DNA from: Microtetraspora sp. NBRC 13810
GTDB lineage: Bacteria > Actinomycetota > Actinomycetes > Streptosporangiales > Streptosporangiaceae
Assembly: GCF_030268685.1 (NCBI RefSeq)
Contig: NZ_BSRQ01000025.1
Coordinates: 1 to 64,000, forward strand
Reading direction: 5' to 3'
Length of the DNA: 64,000 nucleotides
Numbering within the stretch: position 1 is the first letter of the stretch; every line of letters begins with the position of its first letter. A program made the position numbers and the translations under genes. The notes under the pieces were generated by a model. The model saw only the letters and a list, made by a program, of their open reading frames with translations, made no database searches and was not told the DNA's origin. Below are positions 1 through 10,500 of this stretch, one piece after another.

Positions 1-99
1 AACCGCCTGGTCGGCATCCTCCACGGCTGCCTCAAAACACATACCCCCTACGACCAGGCAACCGCCTGGTCACACCGGCAACACGACCTCGCCGCTTGA
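1..99 (+). pseudogene. IS110-family transposase, C-terminal end (cut by window edge)
   Basis: Reading frame 1 is open from the first base to a TGA at 97-99 and gives 32 residues, beginning NRLVGILHGCLK and continuing THTPYDQATAWSH. This matches the conserved C-terminal end of IS110-type (DEDD, transposase_20) transposases as I know them. The 5' part lies outside the window, so it cannot be told whether the element is intact or a relic. No inverted repeats are expected for IS110 elements and none were seen. The frame choice is supported by the family match only. Confidence 0.72.
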
Positions 100-192
100 C
101 ATTCCGGCTCCAGGGATGTCTGACCCGTCCGTCCCGCTCCCGGTGCGGCCCCCTCGGGGGCGGGCCGCACCCTCCGGGTCGTTCGCCGCCCT

Positions 193-246
193 CCAGGATC
201 GAAACGCCTTCCAGGATCGAAACGCCTTCCAGGATTGAAACGTGCC
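193..246. repeat. Three tandem 18-bp repeats
   Basis: The unit ccaggatcgaaacgcctt occurs exactly at 193-210 and 211-228, and a third diverged copy (ccaggattgaaacgtgcc) follows at 229-246. The stretch lies between the transposase end and the first sugar-transport gene, in a region (100-398) with no convincing gene. The GGATTGAAAC end resembles many CRISPR repeats, but there are no spacers, so this is simple tandem repetition. Function is unknown. Confidence 0.8.
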
Positions 247-363
247 AACCTTCCCGCCGGGCCGGAACACCCCCGACCGGCGGAGATCATCACCGTGTAA
301 CGCTCTGGAAACGGCGGATTGACGCCATTGACACCCACGGCGGGCTGGCCTAGCTTTCAACAC

Positions 364-379
364 AACGTATTAAAACGTT
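364..379. promoter_or_regulatory. Inverted repeat AACGT/ACGTT upstream of CUT2 operon
   Basis: AACGT at 364-368 and ACGTT at 375-379 form an inverted repeat in an AT-rich patch just 20 bp upstream of the GTG start at 399. The 9-mer TAAAACGTT (371-379) recurs in inverse orientation at 14321-14329 upstream of the second sugar importer. A sugar-responsive repressor, possibly the DeoR-type protein encoded at 16571-17356, is an inferred candidate for binding. Confidence 0.4.
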
Positions 380-398
380 TTTCAGAGCCGGAGTCGTC

Positions 399-1907
399 GT
401 GAGCGAAGCAGAGGCATCGCGCCCCATACTCGCGCTGAAAGGCGTGAGCAAGTCGTTCGGGGCCGTCCGCGCGCTGCGGGACGTGTCGCTCGAACTGTTC
501 GGCGGCGAGGCGCACGCCCTCGCCGGGGAGAACGGCGCGGGCAAGTCCACACTCGTCAAGACGCTGGCCGGAGTGCACCGGCCGGACGGCGGCGAGATCC
601 TGCTCGACGGGGAACCCGTGGTGTTCGACGGCCCCGCCGCCGCCCAGGCCGCGGGCGTGGCGGTGATCTACCAGGAGCCCACGCTCTTCCCGGACCTGTC
701 GGTGGCGGAGAACATCTTCATGGGCCGCCAGCCGCGCACCGGCCTGCGCCGGATCGACAGGAAGGCCATGCGCGCGCGGACGGCGGCGCTCTTCCAGCGG
801 CTCGGCGTCGGGCTCGACCCCGGCCAGCCCGCCCGCGGCCTGTCCATCGCCGACCAGCAGCTCGTCGAGATCGCCAAGGCGCTGTCCAGGGACGCCCGGG
901 TCCTCGTCATGGACGAGCCCACGGCGGCGCTGTCCGGCAACGAGGTCGCCCGGCTCTTCGGCGTGGTCGAGGCGCTGCGTGAGCAGGGCCGCGCCGTACT
1001 GTTCATCTCCCACCGGCTGGACGAGATCTTCGAGCTGTGCCAGCGGGTCACCACGCTCCGCGACGGCGTCAGGATCGCCGGTGAGCCCGTCGCGGGCCTC
1101 ACCCACGAGGACCTCATCCGCCGCATGGTCGGCCGCGACCTCGGCGCGCTCTACCCCGGGAGGCAGACCGCGCCGGGCGAGGTGGCGCTCAAGGTCGAGC
1201 GGCTGACCAGGGAGGGCGTGTTCACCGACGTGTCCTTCGAGGTGCGGCGCGGCGAGATCGCCGCGCTCGCCGGGCTGGTCGGGGCCGGTCGCAGCGAGGT
1301 CGCCAGGGCGGTCTTCGGCATCGACAGGTTCGACGCCGGCAAGGTGACCGTCAACGGGGCGCGGCTCCCCGCGGCCTCGCCCACCGCCGCCATGGCCGCC
1401 GGTCTCGCCCTCGTCCCGGAGGACCGCCGCCAGCAGGGCCTGGTCATGGAGATGTCCATCGAGCGCAACATCGGGCTGACCGGCCTGTCCTCGCTGCGGC
1501 GCGGCCCGGTCATCTCCCGCGCGGCCGAGCGCGCCAGGGCCACGGACTGGGCGCTGCGCCTCCAGCTCAAGTTCGCCCGGCTCGGCGACGGCGTCGGCGT
1601 GCTGTCCGGCGGCAACCAGCAGAAGGTGGTGCTGGCCAAATGGCTGGCCACCAACCCGTCCGTGCTGATCGTGGACGAGCCCACCCGCGGCATCGACGTC
1701 GGCACCAAGGCCGAGGTGCACCGGCTGCTGTCCGAGCTGGCCGGGCAGGGCATCGCCGTCCTGATGATCTCCTCCGACCTGCCGGAGGTACTCGGCATGG
1801 CCGACCGGGTGCTCGTGATGCACGAAGGGCGGCTCACCGCGGAGATCCCGCGCGCCGCGGCCACCGAGGAGAGCGTCATGGCGGCGGCCACCGGGAGGGC
1901 GGCATGA
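399..1907 (+). CDS. Sugar ABC transporter ATP-binding protein, CUT2 (RbsA/RhaT type)
   Basis: This 502-residue protein is a double ATPase that energises import of a monosaccharide by the two permeases encoded next. Two ABC domains are visible: the first has Walker [10 protein letters not shown] (about residue 45) and Walker [12 protein letters not shown]; the second has the degenerate P-loop GLVGAGRSE (about 290), signature LSGGNQQK and [15 protein letters not shown]. The degenerate second P-loop is normal for RbsA/MglA/RhaT-type subunits. The start is GTG 399 with GGAG at 389-392. The stop overlaps the next start (ATGA, 1904-1907), so translation is coupled. Substrate is not evident from the ATPase; the neighbours suggest a deoxyhexose or pentose. 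Confidence 0.93.
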   Translation: MSEAEASRPILALKGVSKSFGAVRALRDVSLELFGGEAHALAGENGAGKSTLVKTLAGVHRPDGGEILLDGEPVVFDGPAAAQAAGVAVIYQEPTLFPDLSVAENIFMGRQPRTGLRRIDRKAMRARTAALFQRLGVGLDPGQPARGLSIADQQLVEIAKALSRDARVLVMDEPTAALSGNEVARLFGVVEALREQGRAVLFISHRLDEIFELCQRVTTLRDGVRIAGEPVAGLTHEDLIRRMVGRDLGALYPGRQTAPGEVALKVERLTREGVFTDVSFEVRRGEIAALAGLVGAGRSEVARAVFGIDRFDAGKVTVNGARLPAASPTAAMAAGLALVPEDRRQQGLVMEMSIERNIGLTGLSSLRRGPVISRAAERARATDWALRLQLKFARLGDGVGVLSGGNQQKVVLAKWLATNPSVLIVDEPTRGIDVGTKAEVHRLLSELAGQGIAVLMISSDLPEVLGMADRVLVMHEGRLTAEIPRAAATEESVMAAATGRAA

Positions 1908-2944
1908 GCGGTCCCGGCGTCGCCGCCGAGGCCGCCACCCCGGCGGCGCGCGGCGCGGCGGGCAGTGTGGCGGCGATCCTCCGCGCCCGCGAGCTGAGCC
2001 TCGTGGCCGCCCTCGTCGTGCTGATCGGCGTGACCACCGCCGTCAACGGCAACTTCCTGTCCGCCCAGGGCGTCACCGACATCCTGCTCAACACCTCGAT
2101 CCTGCTGCTGCTCGCCGTGGGCCAGTCGGCCGTGGTCATCACCAGGAACATCGACCTGTCGGTGGGCTCGGTCGTCGGCCTGGTCGCCTTCGCGGTCGGC
2201 GACTTCTACGCCGCGGGCGGCGGGCTGGTCCCCGGCCTGCTCCTCGGGGTCGCCGTCGGCGCCGGCTGCGGCCTGGTCAACGGCCTGCTGGTCAGCTTCC
2301 TCCGGGTGCCCGCCCTGGTGGTGACGCTCGGCACGCTGTACGTGATCCAGGGCGTGGACCACTACATCGCGCACGGCCGCCAGATCAACGCCGTGGACCT
2401 GCCGCCCTCCCTGCTCCACCTGGGCAACGGCGCCGTGCTCGGCGTCCCGTACCTGCCGTTGATCGCCGTGCTGGTGATGTTCGCCTTCGGCCACTACCTG
2501 CGCTCCTATCCCTCCGGCCGGGAGTTCTACGCCATCGGTTCCAGCCCGGAGGCCGCGCGGCTCGCCGGCGTGCCGGTGCGCCGGCGCGTCCTGACCGCTT
2601 ACCTGATCAGCGGCTCGCTCGCCGGGGTCGGCGGCCTGCTGTGGCTGGCCCGGTTCGGCACCGTCATCGCCGACTCCGCCAACGGCTGGGAGCTCACGGT
2701 GGTCAGCGCGGTCGTGGTCGGCGGCGTGGCCATCACCGGCGGCGTCGGCAGCGTGTACGGCGCGGCCCTCGGCGCCCTGCTGCTCACCACGATCGGCGGC
2801 GCCCTGGTGGTGCTGCGGGTCAACCCCTTCTGGGAGCAGGCCATCACGGGCGCGCTGCTGCTTCTCGCCATCAGTGTCGACCGCGTGCTCGCCCTGCGGG
2901 TGGCCCGGCTGCTGCGGAGGAGGAACGTCCGTCATGGCTCCTGA
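1904..2944 (+). CDS. Sugar ABC transporter permease, CUT2 (RbsC/RhaP type)
   Basis: This 346-residue membrane protein has about eight to ten hydrophobic segments and motifs of the BPD_transp_2 family, such as [15 protein letters not shown] near residue 85 and a C-terminal [19 protein letters not shown] segment. It forms the membrane channel with the second permease at 2934-3953. The ATG at 1904 overlaps the stop of the ATPase gene. An upstream extension of the same frame to 1640 would lie entirely inside the ATPase gene and is rejected. The pair of different permeases (P and Q) is typical of rhamnose- or autoinducer-type CUT2 systems. Confidence 0.93.
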   Translation: MSGPGVAAEAATPAARGAAGSVAAILRARELSLVAALVVLIGVTTAVNGNFLSAQGVTDILLNTSILLLLAVGQSAVVITRNIDLSVGSVVGLVAFAVGDFYAAGGGLVPGLLLGVAVGAGCGLVNGLLVSFLRVPALVVTLGTLYVIQGVDHYIAHGRQINAVDLPPSLLHLGNGAVLGVPYLPLIAVLVMFAFGHYLRSYPSGREFYAIGSSPEAARLAGVPVRRRVLTAYLISGSLAGVGGLLWLARFGTVIADSANGWELTVVSAVVVGGVAITGGVGSVYGAALGALLLTTIGGALVVLRVNPFWEQAITGALLLLAISVDRVLALRVARLLRRRNVRHGS

Positions 2945-3953
2945 TCCCATCCCGGCGGCCCCGGTGCCCGCCTCCGCCGTGAACCGGGGCGGCGCCGGCC
3001 GCTTCCTGCGCTGGGACGTGCTCGTCACCGCGCTGCTGATCGCGGTGTTCCTCGGCGGCGCGTCCACCTCCACCGGCTTCGCGAGCGTGGACAACCTGTC
3101 GTTCGCGCTCGGCGACCTCGGCGAGATCGCGCTCATCGCGCTGGCCATGACGCTGCTCGTAGTGGCGGCCGAGGTGGACCTGTCCGTCGCGTCGGTGCTC
3201 GGCCTGTCCAGCGCGCTCGTCGGAGCCCTGTGGGACGCGGGCATGGCCATCGAGACGATCATCCCCCTGGTGGTCGTGGTGGGCATGGTGTGCGGGCTGG
3301 TCAACGGGCTCCTGGTCACCAGGCTCGGCCTGCCCTCCCTCGCCGTCACCATCGGCACCCTCGCGCTCTACCGGGGTCTCGCCTACGTGGTGCTCGGCGA
3401 CCGGGCCGTCGCGCAGTTCCCGCCCGGCTACGTCTCGCTGGCCGTGGACAACGTGCCGGGCACCCCGATCCCCTACCCGGTGGCGCTGTTCGCGCTGCTC
3501 GCCGTGGTCACCGGCGTCGTGCTGCACGCCACCGGCGCCGGCCGCGCGCTGTTCGCCATCGGCGCGCAGGAGGAGGCGGCCTTCTTCGCCGGCATCCGGG
3601 TCAAGCGCGTCAAGCTGGTGCTGTTCGTGCTCTCCGGCACGGTGGCCGCCTTCGCCGGCGTGATCTACACCCTCAGGTACGGCAGCGCCCGCGCGGACAA
3701 CGGCCTCGGCATCGAACTCGCCGTGATCGCCGCGGTGCTGCTCGGCGGCGTCGACTTCGACGGCGGGAAGGGCACCCTCGGCGGCGTGATCGCCGGCGTG
3801 CTGCTCATCGGCCTGCTGCGCAACCTGCTCATGCTGAACGACGTCGCCACCGAGATCCAGTCCATCGTGACCGGGCTGCTCCTCATCGTCTCGGTGCTCA
3901 CCCCGCGCCTCGCGGCACTCGTGCGGCGACGACGCCGCGCGCCCGCCGTATAA
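2934..3953 (+). CDS. Sugar ABC transporter permease, CUT2 (RbsC/RhaQ type)
   Basis: This second permease of 339 residues carries the motif VVAAEVDLSVASVLGLSS near residue 80 and the GGVDFDGGKGTLGGVIAGVLLIGLL segment near 265, both typical of the family; it probably has eight or more membrane helices. The ATG at 2934 starts 11 bp before the end of the preceding permease gene, preceded by GGAGGAGG (about 2916-2924). A basic tail (RRRRRAPAV) ends the protein. It should heterodimerise with the preceding permease. Confidence 0.92.
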   Translation: MAPDPIPAAPVPASAVNRGGAGRFLRWDVLVTALLIAVFLGGASTSTGFASVDNLSFALGDLGEIALIALAMTLLVVAAEVDLSVASVLGLSSALVGALWDAGMAIETIIPLVVVVGMVCGLVNGLLVTRLGLPSLAVTIGTLALYRGLAYVVLGDRAVAQFPPGYVSLAVDNVPGTPIPYPVALFALLAVVTGVVLHATGAGRALFAIGAQEEAAFFAGIRVKRVKLVLFVLSGTVAAFAGVIYTLRYGSARADNGLGIELAVIAAVLLGGVDFDGGKGTLGGVIAGVLLIGLLRNLLMLNDVATEIQSIVTGLLLIVSVLTPRLAALVRRRRRAPAV

Positions 3954-3986
3954 GACCCTCGCCCCGTCCAAGCCGAAGGAACCCCC

Positions 3987-5072
3987 ATGGTGAAGATCAC
4001 CACCAGGCGCTTCGCCTCCAGTGTCGTCGTGAGCCTGCTCGCGCTGGGGCTCGCCGCCTGCGGCGGAGGCACCACCAAGGACTCGACCTCCGCCGCCCCG
4101 GCCGCGCCCGCCCCGTCCGCCGCCGCCTCCGCCGACCCGGACGCCCCGGTCAAGGAGGGCCTGAAACTCGCCTTCCTGCCCAAGCAGATCAACAACCCGT
4201 ACGAGACGATCGTCGACAACGCGGGGATCGAGGCGGCCAAGGAGTTCAAGGGCGAGGCGAAGGAGGTCGGCCCGTCCGACGCCTCGGCGTCCTCCCAGAT
4301 CTCCTACATCAACACGCTGATCCAGCAGCGCCAGGACGCCATTTTGATCGCGGCCAACGACGCCAACGCGGTGTGCGGCCCGCTCCAGCAGGCGAGGTCC
4401 AAGGGGATCAAGATCGTCGCCTACGACTCGGACGCCTCCAAGGACTGCCGCGACCTGTTCATCAACCAGGCCAGCTCCGAAGAGGTCGGGCGCAGCCAGG
4501 TGAGGATGCTGTCCGAGATGATCGGCGGCAAGGGCGACATCGCCATCCTGTCCGCGACGGCGAACGCGACCAACCAGAACACCTGGATCGACTTCATGAA
4601 GCAGGAGCTGGCCAAGCCCGAGTACAAGGACATCAAGCTGGTCAAGGTCGCCTACGGTGACGACGACGACCAGAAGTCCTTCCAGGAGACGCAGGGCCTG
4701 CTCCAGGCGTACCCGGACCTGAAGGGCATCATCTCGCCGACGACGGTCGGCATCTCGGCCGCCGCCCGGTACATCTCCGGCTCGCAGTACAAGGGCAAGG
4801 TCGTGCTCACCGGGCTCGGCACGCCGAACCAGATGCGGCAGTTCGTGAAGGACGGCACGGTCCGCGAGTTCGCCCTGTGGAACCCCAAGGACCTCGGCTA
4901 CCTCGCCTCCTACGCCGCCGCCGCGCTCGCCTCCGGGCAGATCACCGGGGCCGAGGGGGAGACCTTCAAGGCCGGCCGGCTCGGCGAGCGGACGATCGGC
5001 AAGGACGGCGAGGTCATCCTCGGGCCGCCGTTCGTCTTCGACGAGGGCAACATCGACGACTTCGACTTCTGA
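3987..5072 (+). CDS. Sugar ABC transporter substrate-binding lipoprotein, CUT2 (RhaS/RbsB type)
   Basis: This 361-residue secreted lipoprotein has a twin-Arg-containing basic N-terminus, a hydrophobic stretch and a lipobox LAAC with Cys25, followed by a Ser/Thr/Ala-rich linker. The mature part is a periplasmic-binding-protein type 1 fold: LAFLPKQINNPYETIVDNAG, then QRQDAILIAANDANAV and GIISPTTVG. The sequence with NPYE and an AAN-D hinge is closest to rhamnose-binding RhaS proteins among those I know, so rhamnose or a related deoxysugar is the best guess. AAGGA lies just upstream of the ATG. Confidence 0.9.
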   Translation: MVKITTRRFASSVVVSLLALGLAACGGGTTKDSTSAAPAAPAPSAAASADPDAPVKEGLKLAFLPKQINNPYETIVDNAGIEAAKEFKGEAKEVGPSDASASSQISYINTLIQQRQDAILIAANDANAVCGPLQQARSKGIKIVAYDSDASKDCRDLFINQASSEEVGRSQVRMLSEMIGGKGDIAILSATANATNQNTWIDFMKQELAKPEYKDIKLVKVAYGDDDDQKSFQETQGLLQAYPDLKGIISPTTVGISAAARYISGSQYKGKVVLTGLGTPNQMRQFVKDGTVREFALWNPKDLGYLASYAAAALASGQITGAEGETFKAGRLGERTIGKDGEVILGPPFVFDEGNIDDFDF

Positions 5073-5168
5073 CCCGGCCGTCCCGCGGCCCACGAGCACG
5101 GACGCCTCCGCCCCGGGCCGGGGCGCAGGCGTCCCCGACGACCACACAGACACGGAGAAAGGACCGCC

Positions 5169-6602
5169 GTGCCGATCACCAACGGACTTGAGAAGATCAC
5201 CGCCCCCCGTACCAGGGTGGGGCTCGTCGCGGGCGGTCTCGGCGCCTACTGGCCGCAGTTCCCCGAACTGCTCCCGCAGCTCCAGGCGTCGGCGCGGCGG
5301 GTGTCCGCGCGGATGAACGCCCTGGGCTGCGATGTCGTGGACGTGGGCTTCGTCTCCGACGCCCAGGAGGGCGCCGCCGCGGCGGAACGGCTGAGAGAGG
5401 CCGGCTGCGACATCATCGTCGGCTTCCTCACCACCTACATGACGGCCACGATGCTGCTGCCGGTGGCCCAGCGCAGCGGCGCCCCGGTGCTGCTGATCAA
5501 CCTCCAGCCGACCGAGTCGATGGACCACGAGACCTTCGACACCGGCCAGTGGCTGGCCTACTGCGGCGCCTGCCCGCTGCCCGAGATGGCCAACACCTTC
5601 ATGCGGGCCGGCATCCCCTTCCGCTCGGTGTCGGGTTATCTGGAGGACGAGCGGGCCTGGGCCAGGATCGCCCGCTGGGTGAAGGCCGCCGGGGTGCGGG
5701 CCGCGCTGCGCCGGGGCAGGCACGGCCTGATGGGCCACCTGTACCCGGGCATGCTGGACGTCGCCACCGACCTCACCCTGGTGTCGGCGAACTTCGGCGG
5801 GCACGTGGAGGTGCTGGAGTTCGACGACCTGCGGGTGCGGGTGGAGAAGGTGACCGACGGCGAGGTCAAGGCCCGGATGGACCTCGCCGCGGAGGTCTTC
5901 GAGCTGGACGGCTCGGTGGACGGGGAGGACTTCGCGTGGGCGGCCAGGGTCTCGGTCGGCCTGGACCGGCTGGCCGAGGACTTCGCCCTGGACAGCCTCG
6001 CCTACTACCACCGCGGCCTGGACGGCGAGATCCACGAGCGGCTCGGCGCGGGCATGATCCTGGGCTCCTCGCTGCTGACCGCGCGCGGCGTCCCGGCGGC
6101 CGGCGAGTACGAGCTGCGCACCTCGCTGGCCATGCTGATCATGGACCGGCTGGGCGGCGGCGGCTCGTTCACCGAGCTGCAGGCGCTGGACTTCGCCCGC
6201 GGTCACGTCGAGATGGGCCACGACGGTCCCGCCCACCTGGCGATCAGCTCCCGCCGGCCGCTGCTGCGCGGGCTGGGCGTCTACCACGGCAAGCGCGGCT
6301 GGGGCGTGTCGGTGGAGTTCGACGTCACGCACGGCCCGGTCACCGCGTTCGGGCTGCGGCACGGGCGCGACGGCAGGTTCGCGTTCGTCGTCTCCGAGGG
6401 CGAGGTCGTGGACGGTCCGCTGCTGAGGATCGGCAACACGACCTCTCGGGTGGACTTCGGCTGCGACCCCGGCGAGTGGACCGACGCGTGGAGCGCCACC
6501 GGCATCTCCCACCACTGGGCCCTCGGCACCGGTCACCGCACGGCCGAACTCCGCGCCCTGGCCGACCTGCTGGAGGTGGAGATCGTCGAAGTGGCGCCCT
6601 GA
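5169..6602 (+). CDS. L-arabinose/L-fucose isomerase family protein
   Basis: This 477-residue protein belongs to the arabinose/fucose isomerase superfamily: an N-terminal Rossmann-like part (RVGLVAGGLGAYWPQF, then DVVDVGFVSDAQEGA), a central part (GLMGHLYPGMLDVATDL) and a C-terminal barrel. Such enzymes interconvert aldoses and ketoses with Mn2+. The GTG at 5169 follows GAGAAAGGA at a good distance. It lies 96 bp after the binding-protein gene in the same orientation, so it probably acts on the imported sugar. Exact substrate (rhamnose, fucose, arabinose or an analogue) cannot be read from sequence; canonical RhaA is not present in the window. Confidence 0.82.
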   Translation: MPITNGLEKITAPRTRVGLVAGGLGAYWPQFPELLPQLQASARRVSARMNALGCDVVDVGFVSDAQEGAAAAERLREAGCDIIVGFLTTYMTATMLLPVAQRSGAPVLLINLQPTESMDHETFDTGQWLAYCGACPLPEMANTFMRAGIPFRSVSGYLEDERAWARIARWVKAAGVRAALRRGRHGLMGHLYPGMLDVATDLTLVSANFGGHVEVLEFDDLRVRVEKVTDGEVKARMDLAAEVFELDGSVDGEDFAWAARVSVGLDRLAEDFALDSLAYYHRGLDGEIHERLGAGMILGSSLLTARGVPAAGEYELRTSLAMLIMDRLGGGGSFTELQALDFARGHVEMGHDGPAHLAISSRRPLLRGLGVYHGKRGWGVSVEFDVTHGPVTAFGLRHGRDGRFAFVVSEGEVVDGPLLRIGNTTSRVDFGCDPGEWTDAWSATGISHHWALGTGHRTAELRALADLLEVEIVEVAP

Positions 6603-6615
6603 CCGGCCCGCCCGT

Positions 6616-7497
6616 TCAGAGGGCGGCGCGGAGGTGGCGGATGTGGTCGGGGGTGGTGCGGCAGCAGCCCCCGATCATGGACGCACCGGCCGCCCGCCAG
6701 TCAAGCGCCCGCGTGCCGAACTCGACCGGCTCGGTGGAACCGGTCCAGGCGCGGCCTTCCGCGTCCCACGTCTCGCCCGAGTTGGGGTAGACGACCACGG
6801 GCAGGTCGGCGATCTGCCCGATCAGCCCGGTGATGAAGCGGGGCGGGGTGCAGTTGACCCCGACGGCGACCACCTGGGATGCGCCGGTGAACAGCGCGGC
6901 GCACTCGGCGAGCGGCGTGCCGTCGCTGATGTGCAGCCCGTCGCGGCAGGAGAAGCTGATCCACGCCTTGACGCCGGGCGTCTCCGCGAGCAGCCGGGAG
7001 ATCGCCCGCGCCTCGGCGTAGGACGGGATGGTCTCACAGGCCAGCAGGTCGGCTCCGGTGTCGGCGAGCACCCGCCATCTCGGCCGGTGCCAGGCGACCA
7101 GGGCGTCCTCGTCGAGGTCGTAGTCCCCGGTGTACTCCGACCCGTCGGCGAGGTAGGCGCCGTAGGGGCCGACGCTGGCCGCGACCAGCCCGCCGCCCGC
7201 CTCGTCCCTGGCCTGGGCGGCCAGCTCGACCGAGAGCCGCAGCAGCCGCTCGCCCTCCTGCCCGGTCAGGCCGCGCCGGGCGAACGCGGGCAGGCTCGCC
7301 TGGTAGCTCGCGCTCGTCGCCACGTCGGCGCCGGCGGCGAAGAAGTCCAGGTGCGCCCGGCGGATCAGCTCCGGGTTCTCCACCAGGACCTTCGCCGACC
7401 ACAGCTCGTCGCGCAGGTCGGCGCCCAGCGCCTCCAGGCGGGTGGCCAGCCCGCCGTCCAGGACGAGAAGATTCTTCACTTGAGACTCGGGACTCAC
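6616..7497 (-). CDS. mmuM: Homocysteine S-methyltransferase
   Basis: This 293-residue enzyme transfers a methyl group from S-methylmethionine (or SAM) to homocysteine, giving methionine. The family marks are visible: LVLDGGLATRLE at the N-terminus, the zinc-ligand segment GVNCTPP near 215 and the C-terminal GGCCRTTPDHI with the two other Cys ligands. The start ATG at 7497 gives MSPESQVKNLL; a GTG at codon 7 is an alternative. It follows the glycoside-hydrolase gene on the same strand by 48 bp and may be cotranscribed, though no functional link is obvious. It converges with the isomerase gene (13-bp gap). Confidence 0.92.
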   Translation of the reverse strand: MSPESQVKNLLVLDGGLATRLEALGADLRDELWSAKVLVENPELIRRAHLDFFAAGADVATSASYQASLPAFARRGLTGQEGERLLRLSVELAAQARDEAGGGLVAASVGPYGAYLADGSEYTGDYDLDEDALVAWHRPRWRVLADTGADLLACETIPSYAEARAISRLLAETPGVKAWISFSCRDGLHISDGTPLAECAALFTGASQVVAVGVNCTPPRFITGLIGQIADLPVVVYPNSGETWDAEGRAWTGSTEPVEFGTRALDWRAAGASMIGGCCRTTPDHIRHLRAAL

Positions 7498-7545
7498 CCG
7501 GACAGCTTATGTCCCGCAGGTCAGCCCGCATGATGTCACGGTGTG

Positions 7546-10500
7546 TCACCGAATGATAACGACATCGGACAACGGCGTCGCCGAGCGCAGCCGTACCGGG
7601 CCGAACAGCCCGGTGACCCGTTGCCCGGGGAAGACGAAGTGCGTGGGGCTCGCCGCGTCCAGGTAGGGGGCCAGGGTGCCGAGCACGAGCACCTCCACCG
7701 TGTTCTCCCCTTCGCCCAGCAGCCCGGCCACGTCGAAGACGTACGGCGAGCAGATCCGCACCCCGGCGGGCCGGCCGTTCACCGTCACCTCCGCCGTGCC
7801 GCGCACCCGCCCGAGGTCGAGCACGGCGGGTCCGGCCGTCTCGCCGAGGTTCACCGTGGCCGAGTAGCGGACACCGCCCGAGTACTCCGCGAGGCCCTGC
7901 TCCTCCCAGTCGCCCAGCGCCATCCGGCCGGGGCCGCAGGTGAAGCGCACCGGGCCGGCCAGCGCCGCGCCGCCCTCGAAGCCGGGGCGCGCGGCGACGC
8001 GCACCTCGACCCGCCGGGCGGACCCGTCGAGCTCCACGGCCGGGCCCTCGCCCAGCGCCCGGTCCCCGGCGTGCACCGAGACCGGGCCGTGCGCGGCCAC
8101 CTCCATCCGGACCGCGCCCGGCGGGACGTCCACGAAGAACCGCGCCACGTGCCCGGCCGCGCCCGGCACCGCGAACACGGCGGGCAGCGCGGTCTCCCCG
8201 GCCTCGATCCAGCCCGCGTCGGGCAGCGGATGCGGCCGCCTGCGCAGATGCAGGGCGGCGGGGTCGCCGTGCTGGCGGCGCCGTACGGCCGCGCCCCCGA
8301 CGTGCGGGCCGGAGACCGCGAGGCCGTCCAGCAGGACGGCGCCCCCGGTCTCCAGGGTGATCGTGTTCGCGCCGGGGCGGAGCAGCGCGGAGACGTCGTA
8401 GCGGCGCACCCGCGGGATGTCCGCCTCGGCGTAGGGGTCGAAGCCGCCCTGGCGGCCCGCCTCCACGCCGTTCACCCGGACCAGGCACGGATCGGTCGAG
8501 GCCACCTGGAGCGGCGCCACCCGCAGCGGTTCGCCGTCCGCCTCGACGGTGACCGACAGCCGCGAGCCGGTGATCCACTCGGGCCTCCGGGCGGCCTCCG
8601 GGTCGCGCACCAGGGAGACGTGCGCCCGCAGCCGCAGTTCCTCCTCCGGGACGAGGCGCAGCTCCAGCAGGTGTTCGCCGGGGGCGAGCCCGGTCGTGCC
8701 GGTCGCCAGGTAGCCCCGGTCGTCCAGGGGCAGCTCCGCGCCGTCCAGCAGGGCGGTCTTGGCGGCGGCGGCGCCCACCACGAGCACGGCCTCCTCTGGC
8801 ACCGTGACCGCCGTGCGGTAGCGGACCGCCTCGCCCGCCGCGACCACGCCGAAGTCGAGGAACTCCTCAGGCACGTGCCCCTTGGGGCCGAGGTTGTCCC
8901 GGTGCACCGGGTCCTTCAGGATGCCGCGCGAGGTGGAGTAGACGGCGGGCCGCCACTCCTCGCCGGTCCCGGCGCGCCACAGGCCGTGCGGGCCGAAGGT
9001 CGCGTGCACCGGCTCGCCCGCCGCGTCCCGCAGGGTCCTGCGCTCGACGAAGGCGGGGTCGGTGCAGAAGTCGCCCCAGGTGTCGTCCAGCGTCGGCACG
9101 AGCCGTACGTCCCAGATCCGGCCGAGGTCCAGCTCGTGCGGCAGCGGGACGGGCGGCGCGGCCGGCGGGAGCTCCTCGCCGGGGAAGAGCAGCAGCGCGG
9201 CGGGGCCGTCGTCGAACGGCACCACGACCTCGGTCACCTCCCCGGTCGCGTCCCGGGTCACCGTGTACGGCAGGGCGCGCGGCTCGCCGCCGAACGGGGA
9301 GGCGAGCAGCGGGGTCCCGGTCACGCCGCGCACCCGCACCCGCATCTCGGGCAGGTAGCGGGCCGGGTCGAAGTCGTAGCGGGCGTCCACCCAGCCGAGT
9401 TCGACGCCGCGCTCGTCCGGCCGGGCCACGCTCACCTCGCTGGCCCGGGGCGAGGCCGCGGTCAGGAAGACCAGCGTCGTCCCGTCCGCCTCGCGGACCA
9501 GCGGCGGCACCGGGGCCTCCACCCTGGGCGCGAAACCCGCCCGGGACAGCGCCTCGCCCAGCCCCGCCGCGTCCGGCGTGTGCACGGCGCCGGGGACCGG
9601 GTCGGTGCCGATCGACACCAGCAGCCCGCCGGACGCCGCGAACTCCGCCAGCCGCGCGGCGACGTCCTCGTCCAGCACGGTCACCGCGGGCAGCACGATC
9701 ACCCGGTAGGACTCGGTGGAGACGCTCAGCCGCCCGTCGCCGGCCTCGGCCCGCAGCACCGAGTCCTCGTCGATCACATCGGCGTCCAGGCAGAGCCGGT
9801 CCAGCACGCCGGGCACCGCGCCGAACCACGCCATGTCCCCGACCAGCTCCCCGTAGACCCGCTGCGCCGTGGCCGCCTGCGCGGAGACCGAGCCGTCCAG
9901 CCCGGTGCCGGCCTGAGCGGTCGAGGAGGGGAAGAGCACCGCGACGTCACACAGGTGCCTGCCCTGCGACAGGGTGGCGCACAGCCGGGCCACCGCGTCG
10001 GCGAACACCCGGTGGTGCCGCCAGTACGGCTGCCGCCAGTCGGTGGACGGGGGAGCCCACTCCCACCAGCCGGCCCTGGTCGTGTAGTAGACCGCGTGCG
10101 GGTTGTACAGCGTCGCACCGGCGCGCAGCCAGGGCAGCAGCCAGTCGAAGGTCTCCTCCAGGGTGCCGCCCCAGCCGGTGGAGTGGAACGCCTCGATCCA
10201 GGTGCGCGGCCTGCCGTACAGGTGGGCGAGGGAGGAGTGCAGCCGGGCGTCGCCGTGGTGGTCGGAGCCGGGGGCGGAGAACCAGCGGTGCGTGCGGGTG
10301 TAGTCGGCGTAGAGGCGCACCCCGTCCACCGGCCGGCCGGCCCTGGCCGGGTCCTGCTGGTCGCAGCCGTTGAGCAGGCCGTGCTTCTCGTGCCACTCGG
10401 CGAGCGGCCGGAAGAACGCCTCCTCGGCGAGGTCGGCCCGGGTGCGGTGGAAGTCACGCAGCATGCCGGGGTCGCGGGCCAGCTCCGCCACCCGCAGCGC

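Noticed and set aside
193-246. CRISPR-like repeat ending GGATTGAAAC
   Set aside because: The 18-bp units are directly adjacent with no spacers, and no cas gene is in the window.
2871-6536. Very long minus-strand open frame of 1221 codons opposite the CUT2 operon and isomerase
   Set aside because: Composition (His, Arg, Gln, Gly-rich, no family motifs) is that of an antisense shadow in high-GC DNA; the plus-strand genes have clear families and ribosome sites.
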